A stretch of 64,000 nucleotides of DNA from Nonomuraea spiralis. Lineage in GTDB: Bacteria > Actinomycetota > Actinomycetes > Streptosporangiales > Streptosporangiaceae. Each line of letters begins with the position of its first letter. Positions within the stretch are counted from its first letter, which is position 1. The notes under the pieces were generated by a model that saw only the letters and a list, made by a program, of their open reading frames with translations, did not search any database and was not told where the DNA came from. The DNA lies in NCBI RefSeq assembly GCF_014648435.1, contig NZ_BMRC01000011.1:62001-126000 (forward strand). The letters run 5' to 3'. The position numbers and the translations under genes were made by a program. Shown piece after piece: positions 57,023 through 64,000 of this stretch.

Positions 57023-57925
57023 ATGCGGGCGAACTTCATCTTCTCCGAGGTCTGGATCGGCCTCCGTCGCAACCTGACGATGACGATCGCGGTCGTCATC
57101 ACCGTGGCAGTCGGCATGGCGATGCTCGGCGTCGGCTTGATGATCAACGCCCAGGTCTCCATGCTGAAGACCTACTGGTACGACAAGGTCGAGATCTCGG
57201 TCTTCCTGTGCACCAAGAACACCGCGATGCCCGCCTGCAACGGCAAGGCCATCACGCCGGCGCAGAGCAAGGCGCTGGAGGCCAACCTCAAGGGCACCCA
57301 GGGCGTCAAGGAGGTCTTCTACGAGGACCAGGCGACGGCGTACGAGAACTTCAAGACGGCCTACCAGGCCAACTCGGCCCTCGTCGACGCCACCAGGCCG
57401 GAGGACATGCCCGAGTCGTTCCGGGTGAAGGTGGTCGACCCTGAGAACTACCAGCCGGTGATCCAGGCCATCAAGGGCCAGCCCGGTGTGTCCCAGGTGA
57501 TCGACCAGAAGGAAACCATCGGCAAGTTCTTCGCCATGCTCGACAAACTCTCGTTCTACGCGCTGGCCGTCGCCATCATCCTGGTGCTGGCCGCGGCGCT
57601 GCTGATCGGGAACACGGTCCGGTTGTCGGCGTTCAACCGGCGCCGGGAGACCGGGATCATGCGCCTGGTGGGCGCCTCCAACCTCTACATCCAGCTCCCG
57701 TTCGTGATGGAGGGCGTGATCGCCGGCCTGATCGGCGGCGTCTTCGCGGCCGTCATCCTGATCGTGACCAAGGTCATGCTCTTCGAGGAAGTGGCGGGCT
57801 TCTTCGGCTCGGCCCAGCTCGGCTGGGACACTGTCGCCCAGACCATCACGCTGACCATGGCCATCGGTGTCGTGATCTGTGTGCTGGCCTCGTTCGTGAC
57901 GCTTCGCCGATACCTCAGGGTGTGA
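57023..57925 (+). CDS. ftsX: Cell division protein FtsX
   Basis: 300 aa. A first helix (about 22-42) is followed by a large outer domain with two Cys (VFLCTKNTAMPACNGK), then three helices near 175-200, 225-250 and 270-292. The outer domain binds and activates peptidoglycan hydrolases. It forms an operon with ftsE and probably smpB, 23 bases downstream. Confidence 0.95.
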   Translation: MRANFIFSEVWIGLRRNLTMTIAVVITVAVGMAMLGVGLMINAQVSMLKTYWYDKVEISVFLCTKNTAMPACNGKAITPAQSKALEANLKGTQGVKEVFYEDQATAYENFKTAYQANSALVDATRPEDMPESFRVKVVDPENYQPVIQAIKGQPGVSQVIDQKETIGKFFAMLDKLSFYALAVAIILVLAAALLIGNTVRLSAFNRRRETGIMRLVGASNLYIQLPFVMEGVIAGLIGGVFAAVILIVTKVMLFEEVAGFFGSAQLGWDTVAQTITLTMAIGVVICVLASFVTLRRYLRV

Positions 57926-57948
57926 GGAATCGCCGGTAAGGTCGAAGC

Positions 57949-58416
57949 ATGCCACGTGAGACCGGGCGGAAGGTCATCGCCCAGAACAAGCGTGCTCGGC
58001 ACGACTACCACCTTGAGGACACCTTCGAGGCGGGGCTCGTGCTCCAGGGCACGGAGGTGAAGTCGCTCCGAGAGGGCCGCGCCTCGCTCGTCGACGGCTA
58101 CGCCAGCATCGACGACGGCGAAGCGTGGCTGCTCAACGTGCACATTCCCGAATACATGCAGGGCACGTGGACCAACCACGCCGCCCGCCGCAAGCGCAAG
58201 CTGCTGCTGCACCGCAAGGAGATCGACAAGCTCGCCGCCATGACCAAGGAGGGCGGCCTCACGATCGTCCCCACGGTCCTGTACTTCCAGGACGGCCGGG
58301 CCAAGGTCGAGATCGCCGTGGCCCGGGGCAAGAAGGACTGGGACAAGCGGCAGTCGCTGGCCGAGCAGCAGGCCAAGCGGGAGATGGCGCGGGCCATGCG
58401 GCACCGCAACCGATGA
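57949..58416 (+). CDS. smpB: SsrA-binding protein SmpB
   Basis: 155 aa. Typical blocks: VIAQNKRARHDYHLEDTFEA, GTEVKSLREGRASL, and the basic C-terminal tail KKDWDKRQSLAEQQAKREM that enters the ribosomal mRNA channel. It brings tmRNA to stalled ribosomes. The tmRNA gene lies 2.2 kb downstream with only the degenerate PBP gene in between. Confidence 0.96.
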   Translation: MPRETGRKVIAQNKRARHDYHLEDTFEAGLVLQGTEVKSLREGRASLVDGYASIDDGEAWLLNVHIPEYMQGTWTNHAARRKRKLLLHRKEIDKLAAMTKEGGLTIVPTVLYFQDGRAKVEIAVARGKKDWDKRQSLAEQQAKREMARAMRHRNR

Positions 58417-58436
58417 GAGCGGCGGCACTCTAACCG

Positions 58437-60302
58437 ATGACACGCGCGCGCCGCACTCTTGCCGCGGCCGTCACCCTGGCGGTCGCGAGCATGACACTGA
58501 CCGGCTGCTTCGAGGAGTCCTCGCCGCACGACGCGGTGCGCGACTTCCTCGTGGGCTGGCAGTCTGAGGACTACGCCCTGGCCGCGGGCCGCACCGACGG
58601 CGATCCGGCCACGGTGGGCAAGGCCCTCGCCAACGCCAAGCTTGAGCTCGACGCGGCCTCGTTCCGCTTCAGGATCAAGAGCGTGAGCGTGAACGGCGAC
58701 GAGTCCAAGGCCGACTTCCGCGCCGAGGTCGACCTGGGAGAGAACACCCCCCTCTGGGAGTACGACGGCTCGCTGCCGCTGCACCTGGTCGACGGCAGGT
58801 GGAAGGTGCGCTGGTCGCCGTCGGTGCTGCATCCGCAGCTCAAGGAGGGCCAGCGGTTCGCGGTCGAGACCAACCCCAAGCCGCGCCAGCCCGTGGTCGA
58901 CCGGTCGGGCGACGCGCTGCAGAACGAGCTCTACGTCTACGTCGTCGGCGTGGTGCCCTCCCAGCTCGGCGACCGGGCCGAGGACGTCGTGGCCAAGTTG
59001 TCGCTCATCACCGGCTACGCCAAGGACCGGCTGCTGAGCCGGATCAGGTCCTCGCCGCCCGACAAGTTCGTGCCGCTGGTCACGTTCGGGCGGTCGCGTT
59101 ACCTGTCGATGAAGCCCAAGCTGGCCGGCATCTCCGGCATCCAGACCGATCCGCAGCCGCAGCCCATCGACCCCGCCGACCCCAAGCAGATCGTCGGCAA
59201 GGTCAGCGCGCTCACGCCCGAGGACGAGCAGAAGCTCGGCGGCCCCCAGCGGGCCGGTGACTCGGTCGGCCAGAGCGGCCTGCAGCAGGCGTACCAGGAC
59301 TATCTGACCGGTTCGACCGAGACCAAGGTGATCACCCTCGATCTCAAGACCGGCCGGCAGGTGGCCAAGCTGCGCGAGTGGCCGGGCCGCCAGAACGTCT
59401 CGGTCAAGACCACGATCGACAGCCGTACCCAGGCGGCGGCCGAGCGGGCGGTGGCCGAGACGGAGACCAGCGCCCTGGTGGCCGTGCAGCGCGACACCGG
59501 CGAGATCCTCGCCGTCGGCACCAGCGGGCTCAACCAGGAGAAGGACGCGCTGGCCGGCCGGTTCCCGGCGGGCACGGCGTTCTCGATCGTGGCGGCCGAC
59601 GCGCTGATCAAGAGCGGCGTCAGCACCCGGCAGCGGCTGGCCTGCCCGGCCGAGCGCACGGTGGGCGGCGCCAAGTTCGTGCACACCAGCCAGACCGCCG
59701 GGTCGGCGGCCTCGGCCACGTTCCAGGAGAACTTCGCCAAGGGCTGCGTGACCGCGCTGGCCTCGCTGGCCCGCCGGGTGAGTGCCGGCAGCCTGGCCAC
59801 GAGCGCCAAGTCGTTCGGCATCGGCCAGTCGTGGCGGCTGCCGCTGAAGTCGTTCAGCGGCGGGCTGCCCGAGTTGTCCAGCGACGCCGACAAGGCCAGG
59901 GCCATCGCCGGCCAGAACGTCGAGGTCAGCCCGCTGTCGATGGCGCTGGTCGCGGCCGCGGTCGGCTCCGGCACCTGGCGTCCGCCGGTGCTCGTGACCG
60001 ACCCCAAGTCGCCCGATCCGGCCGCCGAAATCGCGCCGGCGCCCCAGCCCCCGCCCGTCGCGATGGATCCCAAGGTCCGTACCGCGCTGACCGCGATGAT
60101 GCGCGCCGGCGCGACCGGCAGCCCCGCCCAGGCGGGCCGCGGCCGGGTCTATGGCGTACGCGCCACGGCGGGCAGCCAGGACAAGCCCATGACCTGGTTC
60201 GTCGGCTGGCAGGGGGACGTGGCGATCGCCGTACTGGCCAAGAACTACGACGCCGCGGCCGTCGCGGGGAGCTTCTTCTCGGGCCTTCGTGACCAATCGT
60301 GA
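58437..60302 (+). CDS. Penicillin-binding-like lipoprotein with all catalytic motifs lost
   Basis: 621 aa. The lipobox L-T-G-C (Cys24) is followed by an NTF2-like domain (30-145; WKVRWSPSVLHPQLKEG aligns with the PBP at 34082), a PBP dimerisation-like domain and a transpeptidase fold. The catalytic motifs are gone: S-x-x-K is T380-A-F-S383, S-x-N is G436-C-V438, and K-T-G is replaced by R-A-T (near 580). The frame is long and intact, so it is likely a functional non-enzymatic protein rather than a pseudogene. Confidence 0.88.
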   Translation: MTRARRTLAAAVTLAVASMTLTGCFEESSPHDAVRDFLVGWQSEDYALAAGRTDGDPATVGKALANAKLELDAASFRFRIKSVSVNGDESKADFRAEVDLGENTPLWEYDGSLPLHLVDGRWKVRWSPSVLHPQLKEGQRFAVETNPKPRQPVVDRSGDALQNELYVYVVGVVPSQLGDRAEDVVAKLSLITGYAKDRLLSRIRSSPPDKFVPLVTFGRSRYLSMKPKLAGISGIQTDPQPQPIDPADPKQIVGKVSALTPEDEQKLGGPQRAGDSVGQSGLQQAYQDYLTGSTETKVITLDLKTGRQVAKLREWPGRQNVSVKTTIDSRTQAAAERAVAETETSALVAVQRDTGEILAVGTSGLNQEKDALAGRFPAGTAFSIVAADALIKSGVSTRQRLACPAERTVGGAKFVHTSQTAGSAASATFQENFAKGCVTALASLARRVSAGSLATSAKSFGIGQSWRLPLKSFSGGLPELSSDADKARAIAGQNVEVSPLSMALVAAAVGSGTWRPPVLVTDPKSPDPAAEIAPAPQPPPVAMDPKVRTALTAMMRAGATGSPAQAGRGRVYGVRATAGSQDKPMTWFVGWQGDVAIAVLAKNYDAAAVAGSFFSGLRDQS

Positions 60303-60403
60303 AAATCTTGTGACGGTGAGCAACCATCGCGGGTGGCGGTTGCGTCTTACTCAATGACTGGGCCCGCTCGGGGGGTTGCGGACTCAGTCGCCGTGATGAG
60401 ATC

Positions 60404-60500
60404 AGGACTTCATCTCGGGGGAAGTCCTGCCGTCCGGACCGGCTCGACCCTGCCGGTCGGCCCCCGGGAGCGCGTGCTGCTGTGCCACGCTCCCGGGGGT
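60404..60500 (+). ncRNA. Candidate structured RNA before ssrA
   Basis: Three adjacent hairpins: AGGACTTC/GAAGTCCT (60404-60428), CCGGACCGG/CCGGTCGG (60434-60460) and a perfect 12-base stem CCCCCGGGAGCG/CGCTCCCGGGGG (60461-60499) followed by TTTCG, which looks like a terminator. No ORF covers it. It may be the 3' end of the smpB-PBP transcript or a separate small RNA. Confidence 0.4.
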
Positions 60501-60594
60501 TTCGCCATGCTGGAATTAAGTTGGCGTTGGGGGCGTTATCCCATGTACATTCAGTGTTGCTCGTCTCCGCGTGAGACGTGTTGACAACTGCACA

Positions 60595-60976
60595 GGGGGT
60601 GACTGGCTTCGACTTCGATCTTGCAAGCCAGGTGAAGCGGGCCGAGGACTGCGGACATAACCTCGTTAATCCTGTGACCGCAAACCAATAAGTGCCAATT
60701 CCAAGCGCACTGAGGTCGGCCAGGGTTCCCTGGCCCTCGCTGCCTAAGTAGCGAAACCTCTGTCAGCCCGGGAGTGCCTTCGGCCCGGTGTCTGGCATCG
60801 TTAGAAGGCTCAACCGATCGACCCGGCCACGGGGGCGATCGGGAAACCAAACAGTGGCTGAGCCCGTCGGCGACTCGCCTGTGTGATCGCCGGGGCTGAG
60901 AAAAGCACAACAGGCTGCGCCCGGAGAAGCCCTGACTTGGGGTTGAAGGACGCGGGTTCGATTCCCGCCACCTCCA
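60595..60976 (+). ncRNA. ssrA: Transfer-messenger RNA (tmRNA)
   Basis: The 5' GGGGGTG (60595-60601) pairs with 3' CACCTCC (60969-60975), forming the tRNA-like acceptor stem; the T arm reads GGTTCGATTCC. The tag ORF starts at GCC 60694-60696 and ends with TAA 60745-60747, encoding ANSKRTEVGQGSLALAA; the ALAA end is the usual protease signal. The CCA end is not encoded. It rescues stalled ribosomes with SmpB. Confidence 0.97.
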
Positions 60977-61011
60977 CGTGTGTTCCGTGTTCGACCTGCG
61001 GAACGGATCGC

Positions 61012-61062
61012 CGAAGGGCGGTCGGACGGCTTCATCGCCGGTCCGGCCGCCCTTCGTTTTTT
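61012..61062 (+). terminator. ssrA terminator
   Basis: CGAAGGGCGG (61012-61021) pairs with CCGCCCTTCG (61047-61056), with further inner pairing, followed by six T. A strong rho-independent terminator 35 bases after tmRNA. Confidence 0.88.
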
Positions 61063-61125
61063 GTGTGCCGTCGTACGGTTGTGCGTGGTTGGATCTGGGT
61101 GGATCATCCCGCGAACGGAGCAAAC

Positions 61126-62457
61126 GTGGATCTCCCGTACGCCGACCGGACACGATGGTTCGCCCTCCTGGTCGTCTTCGCCGTCGCCGTCTGGGGCATC
61201 TCGGTCGTGGCGGGCGGGAGACGTGACGCCGAGCGTGCGGCGTTGGCGCGGAAGCTGGCCCTCAAGGGCGTTGAACTGCGCGACATCGACGCCCTGGGCG
61301 CCCGATTACTCGGCGCGGCGGCCGTACGCCTGAACGCCGACGCGCAGACTCGGGAGGCGCTGGCCGACACCGTCGCGAACGAAGGACGTGTCGACCTCAA
61401 CGACGTCAGCCGATCCGACGACGTGGCGATCGCCTCGGACGGATCCTTCGTTCTTGCCCTTCCCTTTGCCGAAAAAGTGCATAGATGGGATCTGCGCGAG
61501 GAGGGCGCGTACGAGAGCGTGCTCGATCTCAGGACCTCCTCGGTCGACCGGATGGCGGTGTCGGCGGACGGGCGCGTGGTCGTGGCGGCCGACGATTTCG
61601 ACGGCGTGACCCTGTGGGATCTCGACAGGCGGACACACCCGCGCAAGGCGGCGTTCCTGCCGCTCGTGGGGTCCTCCTTCGAGATCGTCCTGTCGCGTGA
61701 CGCGACGACGGCGTTGATCGCGTACGAGGACCTGGACGACGACCTGGAACGGGTGAACGTGGAGGTGTGGGACATCAGCAGCCTGTCCCGTCCGGCCCGT
61801 CGGTCGACACTGAAGGTGCCGGGCGGCCGGCTGTACGACCTGGCCGTCAGCGCGGACGGCAGGACGGCGGTGGCGGTTCGGGACGACGGACAGGCCCCGC
61901 TGGTCTGGGACCTGACGGATCCGGCCCACCCCGCCGAGTCCCATGTCGGTGACCAGGAGAAGGAATCGGCCGCGCTCAGCCCCGACGGGCGCAGGGCCGT
62001 GTTCGGCACCGGGAACGGAGTGGAGGTCTGGGATCTCGGCGACCGCGCGAAGCCCGTACGGGTGGCGACGATGGGCGGGGAGTTCCATGACGTCTTCACC
62101 GTCGCCATGGCCCGGAAGGGGGATCTGGTGCTCGCCGCCGACTATCACGGGCGTGCCGTCCTGTGGGACCTGTCAGAGCCGTCGAGGCCGGTGAGGCTGG
62201 CCGCCCTGAGGACGGGGGTTCGTGTCGTGGATGAGGTGGCTCTCAGCGACGACGGACGGACCGCGGTGATGGGCAGCCCGTGGAGCGGCCCCCGGGTCTG
62301 GGATCTGTCGCACGTGGAGCAGGATCCGCTTGAGAGCGTCTGCCGGCGGGGGGATGACGTGCTCTCGGCCGAGTTCTGGGAGCTCCACACCGAGGGGCAA
62401 GGGGCCGCGTACACCGATGGGGACTTCCGGTTGTGCGACGGTGTGCTCACCCAATAG
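61126..62457 (+). CDS. Membrane-anchored WD40-like repeat protein
   Basis: 443 aa from the GTG at 61126 (CGGAG upstream); the longer frame would run through ssrA. One N-terminal helix (11-30), then six or seven repeats with the form 'AVSADGRTAVAVRDDG..LVWDL' ending in W-D-L/I, as in WD40-like proteins of actinomycetes. The C-terminal block has paired Cys (SVCRRGDD, FRLCDG). A sensor or scaffold role is likely but unproven. Confidence 0.82.
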   Translation: MDLPYADRTRWFALLVVFAVAVWGISVVAGGRRDAERAALARKLALKGVELRDIDALGARLLGAAAVRLNADAQTREALADTVANEGRVDLNDVSRSDDVAIASDGSFVLALPFAEKVHRWDLREEGAYESVLDLRTSSVDRMAVSADGRVVVAADDFDGVTLWDLDRRTHPRKAAFLPLVGSSFEIVLSRDATTALIAYEDLDDDLERVNVEVWDISSLSRPARRSTLKVPGGRLYDLAVSADGRTAVAVRDDGQAPLVWDLTDPAHPAESHVGDQEKESAALSPDGRRAVFGTGNGVEVWDLGDRAKPVRVATMGGEFHDVFTVAMARKGDLVLAADYHGRAVLWDLSEPSRPVRLAALRTGVRVVDEVALSDDGRTAVMGSPWSGPRVWDLSHVEQDPLESVCRRGDDVLSAEFWELHTEGQGAAYTDGDFRLCDGVLTQ

Positions 62458-62546
62458 GGGACGGCGTGCTCGCCCGATAGCGACGGTGTGCTCGCCCGAT
62501 AGCGACGGTGTGCTCGCCCGATGGCGGCGGCGTGCTCACCCGATGG
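62436..62546. repeat. Five tandem 22-23 bp repeats between convergent genes
   Basis: Copies at 62436-62457, 62458-62480, 62481-62502, 62503-62524 and 62525-62546, consensus CGACGGTGTGCTCGCCCGAT plus AG or GG. The first copy is the end of the WD40-like gene (its stop is the TAG), and the last holds the stop of the minus-strand gene. The unit carries the ends of both genes. Confidence 0.9.
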
Positions 62547-63933
62547 CGCGTAGCCACTGGCGGAGGCGGTCCAGGCCGGTGCTCGGCTCGGGTGGCGGCA
62601 GGACGCGGCGCAGTTCGCCGTCGGTGGCCGGGCGGGCGTCGAGGGCGGCCTGGCGCAGCAGCTTTCCGTCCGACCGCAGACCGCCGAGCACCCGGACGTT
62701 CACCGTGCCGCGGCGCACCGCGTAGCCGTGCGTGTCCTCGGTGCGGACGTACGTGAGGCCGGAGCCGGCTGGGGTGCACTCTTCGGTGCGGAAGCAGAGG
62801 TCGTCACCGTCGGCGATGCTCACGTACAACGTGATGCGGACGCTCTGCGCGCCGTTGCCGGTGTGGTCGGAGGGTGTGTAGACCATGCCCGGCGGCATGG
62901 CCGTGAGCCGCGGGGTGTATCCCGGGATCTTCGCCGCGTAATAGTCGCCGGTCTGCTCCTGGTCGGCGCCCAGTTCGCGGGTGGTGGCCGGGCGCAGGCC
63001 CCGGGCGGCGGACCTGAGCAGGTCGTGGCCGACGGCCGTGCTCCCGATCACCGTGACGTGGCGGCGGCCCACCTTCACCTGGTAGCCGTGCTCCACCGGG
63101 CCTTGCCGGTAGACCAGGCCGCCGGTCTCGGCCGTGCAGGACTCGGTCGGCAGATGGGCGTCCTGGGCCGTGGGCTGTCCGCACCTCGCCTCGCCCGTCA
63201 GGAGCCGGTCGTACGCGGTGATCGTGACGTACCGGTCGGGCGGGACGGAGGCGGGGTTCGCGGGTGAGAAGCCGGAGCCGCCCAGTCCGCCGCCGTAGTC
63301 GTTGTCGTCGGGCCGGTAGCCGGGGACGGCGACCACGTACGCGGTCTCCCTGTGGATGCTGCTCGCCCGCAGGCGTGCCTCAAGGTCGTCCGGAGCCTCC
63401 TGGCGCAGCACGGCCACGCCGGCGGCCAGGAGCGCCACGGTCAGTCCGAGTGCGACCGCCCGGTGGCGCCACCCGCGTACGAGCAGGCCGGCCACCAGGG
63501 CGTACGGGATGCCGCCGAGCAGGAACGTCAGCAGCGTGTCGCGGCTCACCCCGAGGTCGGCGACGTCGGTCGCGGCCCAGCCGAGGGCCCATCCGGCGGT
63601 CCCCACGACCAGGACCAGCAGCGCCCACGACAACCGGCCGCCGCGGGTCGCACCCAGGACCGAGACCGTCCGGGTGGCCCGGATCACGATGATCAGGTAG
63701 ATCAGGAGCGCCGCGGCGCAGAGTGCGGCGGCGACGAGGAACGTGCCCTCGCCGTCGGCGAACAGCGTGACCAGCAGGATCAGCCACGCCGTCGGCAGGA
63801 GGACCGACCCCACCGTCCAGGCCGCGGCGAGGTGGGCGAGGACCGGCAACGGCTTCGGCGCGTTCTTCCCGGGCCTTCCGCCTGGACGGACGGCGTGGTC
63901 GTCCGGGGAGTCGTTCTGGGTGGCCGCGCGCAC
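62536..63933 (-). CDS. Multi-pass membrane protein with two similar outer domains
   Basis: 465 aa. About five helices between residues 33 and 178. The remaining outer part has two repeats: YVVAVPGYRPDDNDYGG...RHVTVIGSTAVGHDLLRSAA and YYAAKIPGYTPRLT...GTVNVRVLGGLRSDGKLLRQ, each with a Cys pair (RCGQ/ESCT and LCFR/EECT) and ending in LRPATTREL or ARPATDGEL. No family recognised. It converges on the WD40-like gene. Confidence 0.78.
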   Translation of the reverse strand: MRAATQNDSPDDHAVRPGGRPGKNAPKPLPVLAHLAAAWTVGSVLLPTAWLILLVTLFADGEGTFLVAAALCAAALLIYLIIVIRATRTVSVLGATRGGRLSWALLVLVVGTAGWALGWAATDVADLGVSRDTLLTFLLGGIPYALVAGLLVRGWRHRAVALGLTVALLAAGVAVLRQEAPDDLEARLRASSIHRETAYVVAVPGYRPDDNDYGGGLGGSGFSPANPASVPPDRYVTITAYDRLLTGEARCGQPTAQDAHLPTESCTAETGGLVYRQGPVEHGYQVKVGRRHVTVIGSTAVGHDLLRSAARGLRPATTRELGADQEQTGDYYAAKIPGYTPRLTAMPPGMVYTPSDHTGNGAQSVRITLYVSIADGDDLCFRTEECTPAGSGLTYVRTEDTHGYAVRRGTVNVRVLGGLRSDGKLLRQAALDARPATDGELRRVLPPPEPSTGLDRLRQWLRAIG

Positions 63934-64000
63934 GCCGGTCTCCGTTCCTCGTGCCCGGAGGCCGCCCGGCGGCGGCGCCGGGGCGGGTCAGTGTTCGAGG
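63934..64000 (-). other. Window edge, possible end of an upstream minus-strand gene
   Basis: Read on the minus strand the last bases give Leu-Glu-His-stop (stop at 63987-63989). This may be the end of another gene outside the window. Too short to support a call. Confidence 0.2.

Noticed and set aside
60883..61125. N-terminal extension of the WD40-like frame
   Set aside because: It would run through the tmRNA 3' end and its terminator.

Overview
The window is from a high-GC actinomycete. Its core gene order, mtrA-mtrB-lpqB-comF-hpf-(accessory)-secA and, further on, prfB-ftsE-ftsX-smpB-ssrA, is the order found across Actinobacteria. The DasR-type GlcNAc phosphotransferase cluster, the SpoIIM/RDD/MoxR/DUF58 membrane cluster and the many secreted and cell-wall proteins suit a mycelial, soil-type lineage (Streptosporangiales such as Nonomuraea is my best guess; this is inference). 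I saw no rRNA, tRNA, CRISPR, insertion sequence or phage gene. The only classical RNA gene is the tmRNA.

Layout. 1-1830: a cut-off DUF305 lipoprotein and a secreted LVIVD-repeat protein. 1845-9364: a membrane-protein cluster (RDD, SpoIIM, DUF58, MoxR ATPase, DUF4350, DUF4129, Pro-rich multi-pass protein). 9633-14637: the MtrA/MtrB two-component system, LpqB and a ComF-like phosphoribosyltransferase. 14638-22219: hpf behind a long leader, a NarL-type response regulator, a YcaQ-like protein, a small HGxxPAAW-like membrane protein and secA. 22369-31293: GlcNAc uptake and use: two EIIC permeases, DasR, a SIS sugar-phosphate enzyme, EIIB, EIIA, HPr, EI and a GH3 lipoprotein, with two DasR-like operators. 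31386-34057: three HAD-like proteins and a DUF6912-like protein. 34082-41527: a penicillin-binding protein, LysR plus a beta-lactamase-fold protein, acetoacetyl-CoA synthetase, GNAT and an L,D-transpeptidase. 41529-47928: a possible trans-membrane redox module (exported flavoprotein, NuoF-like flavoprotein with ferredoxin, di-heme membrane protein, secreted DUF1996 protein) divergent from an ECF sigma/zinc anti-sigma pair. 48013-53723: tryptophan 2,3-dioxygenase coupled to a giant NAD-glutamate dehydrogenase. 53743-61062: lipoprotein, prfB, ftsEX, smpB, a penicillin-binding-like lipoprotein that has lost its catalytic motifs, and ssrA. 61126-64000: a membrane-anchored WD40-like protein and a multi-pass protein that converge on a tandem repeat.

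How it fits together. Much of the window serves the cell envelope: MtrAB-LpqB signalling, FtsEX, two penicillin-binding-type proteins, an L,D-transpeptidase and a GH3 enzyme that may release GlcNAc for the neighbouring PTS. SmpB with ssrA, RF2 and HPF handle ribosome rescue, termination and hibernation. The points most worth a second look are the redox module beside the ECF sigma pair, the catalytically dead penicillin-binding lipoprotein, the double DasR operator with a second inverted repeat, and the structured non-coding stretches before hpf, the L,D-transpeptidase gene and ssrA.
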